A DNA stretch of 9,733 bases, from contig PMIW01000067.1 of NCBI GenBank assembly GCA_003158365.1, positions 1-9,733 of the forward strand, given 5' to 3'. Shown here piece by piece: positions 6,356 to 9,733 of the stretch; the stretch's first letter is position 1; each line of letters opens with the position of its first letter. The notes beneath the pieces are model-generated. The model did not search any database and had not been told where the DNA came from. It was given only the letters and a program-made list of their open reading frames with translations. This DNA comes from Ignavibacteriota bacterium (GTDB lineage: Bacteria > Bacteroidota > Ignavibacteria > Tepidaquicellales > Tepidaquicellaceae). Made by a program: the position numbers and the translations under genes.

Positions 6356-6853
6356 TTGACAGTAAAATATATAAAATATTTAGCCATTATAGTAGTTTTG
6401 ATTCTGGTTCAGAAGACTTTAATCTGGCTTATTTCGCTTTCATCGTTGAATATCACTCCAGACCTTGTTTTAATTGCGGTTGTTTACATATCTATTTCGG
6501 AGGGAAAAATTTTCGGTTCCATAACAGGATTTATCGCAGGTCTGACAATCGATTTAATAAGCGGTTCTTTTCTGGGACTGATGGCGTTATCATATTCCAT
6601 AACGGGATTTGTTGCCGGAGTATTTTTTACCGAAGGAGATAAAAATCTTTCGAAGATTAATTTTCTTGTCATAATATTTTTGTGTTCAATAGTTTCAAAT
6701 TTGGTTTATTACGTAATTTATTTTCAGGGATTAGCACTTAACTTTTTCGAAATATTCAGCAAATATATATTAACTACATCCACTTATACTACAATTGTAA
6801 GTATTGTGTATATAATTTTCCCGGGTAAGAAAGCTTTAAAAGAGGGTTATTAA
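6356..6853 (+). CDS. mreD: rod shape-determining protein MreD
   Basis: 165 residues, typical of MreD, a polytopic inner-membrane partner of MreC in the elongasome. Hydrophobic segments lie at about 5-28, 34-48, 52-70, 74-92, 102-123 and 138-155, consistent with five or six membrane spans. The conserved part reads PDLVLIAVVY (35-44) and then G-x-x-AGLTIDLISG-x-x-LG (58-74), which fits the family. Sequence conservation in MreD is low generally, so position between mreC and mrdA is strong support. The start is TTG: in-frame TAA lies two codons upstream (6350-6352) and the first internal Met is residue 77. The gap after mreC is 11 bases, and the stop codon directly abuts the mrdA ATG, suggesting translational coupling. 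Confidence 0.92.
   Translation: MTVKYIKYLAIIVVLILVQKTLIWLISLSSLNITPDLVLIAVVYISISEGKIFGSITGFIAGLTIDLISGSFLGLMALSYSITGFVAGVFFTEGDKNLSKINFLVIIFLCSIVSNLVYYVIYFQGLALNFFEIFSKYILTTSTYTTIVSIVYIIFPGKKALKEGY
6841..6846 (+). promoter_or_regulatory. ribosome binding site of mrdA inside mreD
   Basis: AGAGGG lies within the last mreD codons and ends 7 bases before the ATG at 6854. It fixes the mrdA start and fits coupled translation of mreD and mrdA. Confidence 0.6.
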
Positions 6854-8641
6854 ATGGATGCGGCAGTAAGGAAATATATTTTCATAGGTATTACCATTCT
6901 GGTAGGAATACTGCTTATTACGAGGCTTGTACAGCTTCAGGTCGTGCAGGAAAAAGAATTCGGTAAAGAATCACAGAAAAATTCGGTAAAAAAAATCACC
7001 GAGACGCCTGCGCGCGGATTAATTTTTGACAGGAACGGAAAAGTTCTTGTTGACAACAAACCTTCTTACACGTTTACCATAACTCCATTTCAATTCGATA
7101 AAAATCTGATTAATGAAGTTTCATCTTTAATAAATGAGGATCCTGAATATATTAAAGACCTATTATCGAAAGCAAAAGGGACAAACAAGTTCAATCCGAT
7201 TAAGATAAAAAGGGATATTGATTTCAAAACAATTTCATATCTTGAGGAAAACAAGGAGAGATTAAAAGGTGTCAGTTACCAGGTTGAGTCATTGAGATAT
7301 TATCCAGTGAAATTCAGGGGTTCGCATATCTTCGGATATAACAGTGAAATAACCGAGAAGCAGCTTGATGAGCAGGACGGCACTTATTACAGGCAGGGTG
7401 ATTTAGTCGGTTCTACAGGAATTGAGAGATATTATGAAAATTATTTGAGGGGTGAAAAAGGAAACAAATTAATATCTGTCGATGTAAACGGAAGGGAAGT
7501 CGGACCATATAATGACGGAAAGAACGATATCAAAGCGGTAAACGGTTCAGATTTGCTTTTGGCACTCGATGCTGATTTGCAGGAATATGCTGAAAAGCTT
7601 ATGCAGACAAAAAGAGGGGCGATAATTGCCGTTGACCCGAGGAACGGTGAAATACTCTGTTTTGTGTCAAAACCGGATTTTGATTTATCTATTTTTTCCG
7701 GGACTCCTGATGCAAAATCAATTGCGAAATTATTCAGCGATGAAAACAAACCTGTATTTAACCGTGTAACGCAGACAAAATATCCTCCCGGGTCTACATG
7801 GAAAATGATGATGTGCTTTGCAGGGCTTGGTTCGGGAAAAATTACTACTACCTCAACCATTGCCTGCGGAGGTTCTTTTCAATTCGGCAACAGGACATTC
7901 GAGGATCACGGGGCATACGGTAATATAAATTTAACTCGCGCTCTGGAAGTTTCTGCAAACGTATTCTTTTATAAATTATCGCTGATGATTGGGATAGACA
8001 ATTATTATAACTACGGAAAGATGTTCGGATTCGGTACAAAGACAGGGATAGACTTGCCGTCTGAAACATCGGGGTTGCTTCCGTCCGCAGGTTATTTCAA
8101 TAAAATATACGGACAGAATAAATGGGGACAGGGTTTGCTTGTCAGTCTTGGTATAGGGCAGGGTGAGCTTGGAGTATCTCCCGTACAGATGGTTAGTTAT
8201 GTATCGGCAATTTGCATGGATGGAATGTATACTCAGCCGCATTTCGTAAGAAAGATAGTAAATCAAAATACCAAAGAGGAAAAAATTATTCAGATTATTT
8301 CGAGAAAAATAGATTTACCGCAGAAATATTTCGATGCGGTAAAAAAGGGAATGTATCTTGTAGTAAACGGGACTGGAACGGCAAAGAATATCAAAAACAG
8401 CGAATATACGATAGCAGGGAAAACGGGAACTGCACAGAATCCAAACGGGAATAATCACTCATGGTTCGTGGGTTATGCACCTTATGAGGACCCGAAAATA
8501 GCGGTTTGCGTACTTGGTGAAAATGCAGGATGGGGAAATCAATTTGCGGCGCCACTGGCTGCAGCGATTATGGTCAGGTATCTCAGCGGAAATAATTCCG
8601 ACATTTATAATGAAAATAACGTAGTAAAAGTCAACGATTAG
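6854..8641 (+). CDS. mrdA: penicillin-binding protein 2, elongation-specific D,D-transpeptidase
   Basis: 595 residues (E. coli PBP2 has 633). This class B PBP crosslinks new lateral-wall peptidoglycan with RodA. It has one N-terminal membrane anchor (about 8-30) with the rest periplasmic. The pedestal/dimerisation domain covers about 50-215 and includes TPARGLIFDRNG (51-62) and GSTGIERYYE (186-195). The transpeptidase domain starts near 254 with the catalytic S-x-x-K as S314-T-W-K317 after YPPG, S-x-N as S367-A-N369, and K523-T-G525 in AGKTGTAQNPNG, followed by HSWFVGYAPY. All active-site motifs are intact, so it should bind beta-lactams. It starts on the ATG immediately after the mreD stop, behind AGAGGG, and ends 4 bases before rodA. 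The pairing with rodA and the linker/GSTG region favour PBP2 over the division protein FtsI. Confidence 0.96.
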   Translation: MDAAVRKYIFIGITILVGILLITRLVQLQVVQEKEFGKESQKNSVKKITETPARGLIFDRNGKVLVDNKPSYTFTITPFQFDKNLINEVSSLINEDPEYIKDLLSKAKGTNKFNPIKIKRDIDFKTISYLEENKERLKGVSYQVESLRYYPVKFRGSHIFGYNSEITEKQLDEQDGTYYRQGDLVGSTGIERYYENYLRGEKGNKLISVDVNGREVGPYNDGKNDIKAVNGSDLLLALDADLQEYAEKLMQTKRGAIIAVDPRNGEILCFVSKPDFDLSIFSGTPDAKSIAKLFSDENKPVFNRVTQTKYPPGSTWKMMMCFAGLGSGKITTTSTIACGGSFQFGNRTFEDHGAYGNINLTRALEVSANVFFYKLSLMIGIDNYYNYGKMFGFGTKTGIDLPSETSGLLPSAGYFNKIYGQNKWGQGLLVSLGIGQGELGVSPVQMVSYVSAICMDGMYTQPHFVRKIVNQNTKEEKIIQIISRKIDLPQKYFDAVKKGMYLVVNGTGTAKNIKNSEYTIAGKTGTAQNPNGNNHSWFVGYAPYEDPKIAVCVLGENAGWGNQFAAPLAAAIMVRYLSGNNSDIYNENNVVKVND

Positions 8642-8645
8642 AAAA

Positions 8646-9733
8646 ATGAGGGAAAAATTCACTGATAAATATGATTTAACACTTTTCATCGCGACTTTGC
8701 TGATGATTTCAATAGGGATCGTTGCAATATTCAGCGCTACATATGCCAACACAAGCGGTACTGATTTTTATATAAAGCAAATGACATTTGCGATTATAGG
8801 TTTCGTAATTATGATTGTAATCAGCCTGCTTCCCCCCAAGTATTTTTCGAAATTTTCATATGCCGCATACGGCTTATCGATAGTGCTTCTGATAATGGTT
8901 TTATTATTCGGAAAAACAATTAACGGAAACAAAAGCTGGTTTTATATAGGAGGTTTCGGTATTCAGCCTTCCGAGTTCGCAAAAATTGCGACTGTACTGG
9001 CATTGGCGAATTTTTTAAATCCGGGTGAAGGAGATAAAAATCCCAACAAGCTGCTTGATTTTATAAAAGCGTGCATTTTTATACTGGTACCATTTGCACT
9101 TGTCAAATTGCAGCATGACACGGGAACATCTCTTGTATTCCTTTCATTTTTAATACCTGTATTTTTCTGGGCCGGATTATCACCGTTTTTATTATTTGCA
9201 ATTCTAACTCCGGTTGTATTAGCAATACTTTCATTTTTAGGTGCCGTTTATTTTTATGTTGGATTAGGTGCAGTATTAATATCATTATATTTTTTCAAAA
9301 GAGGAATATTAATTTCAATAGTAGTATTTGTAATTAATTTAGCGGCAGGATTTTCCGTTCACACACTTTATTCGAAGCTTCAGGTTTACCAGCAGAACAG
9401 GATAATGGCTTTATTTGACCCGACACTGGACCCGCTTGGAAGCGGTTACAATGTGATTCAGTCAAAAGTTGCAATCGGGTCGGGAGGAATATTCGGAAAA
9501 GGGCTTTTGCAGGGATCGCAAACACAGCTGAGGTTCATTCCGGAGCAATGGACGGATTTTATTTTCTGCATGATAGGGGAAGAGCTGGGATTAATAGGAG
9601 CTTCGGTAATTATCATTTTATATTTAATAATTATTATCAGGCTGGTAAATAATGCATCTTTATCAAAAAACAAATTTCTCAGCCTGACCTGTATCGGGTT
9701 TGCAAGTTTATTTTTATTTCATCTGATGATAAA
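8646..9733 (+). CDS. rodA: RodA, SEDS peptidoglycan glycosyltransferase (3' end cut by window)
   Basis: 362 complete codons are visible and the frame is open at the window end, so the C-terminus is missing. RodA polymerises lipid II into glycan strands during elongation, paired with PBP2. Recognisable SEDS features are NGNKSWFYIGGFGIQPSEFAK (starting at residue 93), QHDTGTS (156-162), QQNRI-x-x-LFDP-x-x-DPLGSGYN (249-269), SKVAIGSGGIFGKG (273-286) and FIPEQWTDFIF (297-307), whose Asp, D304, is the conserved catalytic-type residue. GEELGLIG follows. The protein is strongly hydrophobic with eight or more spans seen. Around 162-237 it has more hydrophobic sequence than E. coli RodA, placing D304 about 42 residues later than D262 there. 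The ATG at 8646 is 4 bases after the mrdA stop, with no Shine-Dalgarno sequence, so translation is probably coupled to mrdA. RodA rather than FtsW is favoured by operon context. Confidence 0.94.
   Translation, partial: MREKFTDKYDLTLFIATLLMISIGIVAIFSATYANTSGTDFYIKQMTFAIIGFVIMIVISLLPPKYFSKFSYAAYGLSIVLLIMVLLFGKTINGNKSWFYIGGFGIQPSEFAKIATVLALANFLNPGEGDKNPNKLLDFIKACIFILVPFALVKLQHDTGTSLVFLSFLIPVFFWAGLSPFLLFAILTPVVLAILSFLGAVYFYVGLGAVLISLYFFKRGILISIVVFVINLAAGFSVHTLYSKLQVYQQNRIMALFDPTLDPLGSGYNVIQSKVAIGSGGIFGKGLLQGSQTQLRFIPEQWTDFIFCMIGEELGLIGASVIIILYLIIIIRLVNNASLSKNKFLSLTCIGFASLFLFHLMI

Noticed and set aside
6292..6642. 116-codon plus-strand frame spanning the mreC-mreD junction
   Set aside because: It overlaps both real genes in another frame and has no recognisable domain; mreC and mreD explain the region fully.

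Overview
The window looks like a piece of chromosome from an AT-rich bacterium of the Bacteroidota/Chlorobiota/Ignavibacteriota (FCB) group. The evidence is a secreted protein ending in a type IX secretion (T9SS) sorting domain with the NYPNPFNPTT signature, a PurN with the GGKGMYG loop form I associate with this group, and two or three upstream regions resembling the Bacteroidetes-type promoter (TTG, about 20 bases, TAnnTTTG). The placement is inferred from motifs only. All genes are on the + strand, and no gene-free stretch exceeds 300 bases.

Layout. Bases 1-108 are a short leader with a candidate promoter. Bases 109-1932 encode a large secreted beta-propeller protein with 11 very regular Asp-box repeats and a C-terminal T9SS domain. 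A 172-base gap (1933-2104) holds a three-arm inverted/direct repeat and then a good candidate promoter. Next come two genes of late de novo purine synthesis, purN (TTG start) and purH, separated by 103 bases containing a 14-bp tandem repeat. A 154-base gap (4320-4473) holds an imperfect second copy of the purH 3' end, an inverted repeat and a candidate promoter. From 4474 to the window end runs the rod-shape (elongasome) operon mreB-mreC-mreD-mrdA-rodA, with gaps of 23, 11, 0 and 4 bases. rodA is cut by the window end and lacks its last residues.

How the genes work together. PurN (GAR formyltransferase) and PurH (AICAR formyltransferase/IMP cyclohydrolase) both use 10-formyl-THF and together cover the third and the last two steps to IMP. 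MreB filaments, MreC and MreD form the membrane scaffold that directs the RodA glycosyltransferase and the PBP2 (MrdA) transpeptidase to build lateral-wall peptidoglycan, so the cell is probably rod-shaped. The propeller protein is unrelated to either group and is probably cell-surface or extracellular.

I found no mobile element, CRISPR array, RNA gene or defence system. The coding content is mostly conserved housekeeping. The points most worth a second look are the predicted 12-blade closure of the propeller, the duplicated purH tail, the inverted repeat touching the mreB promoter candidate, the TTG starts of mreC and mreD, and the enlarged RodA membrane region.
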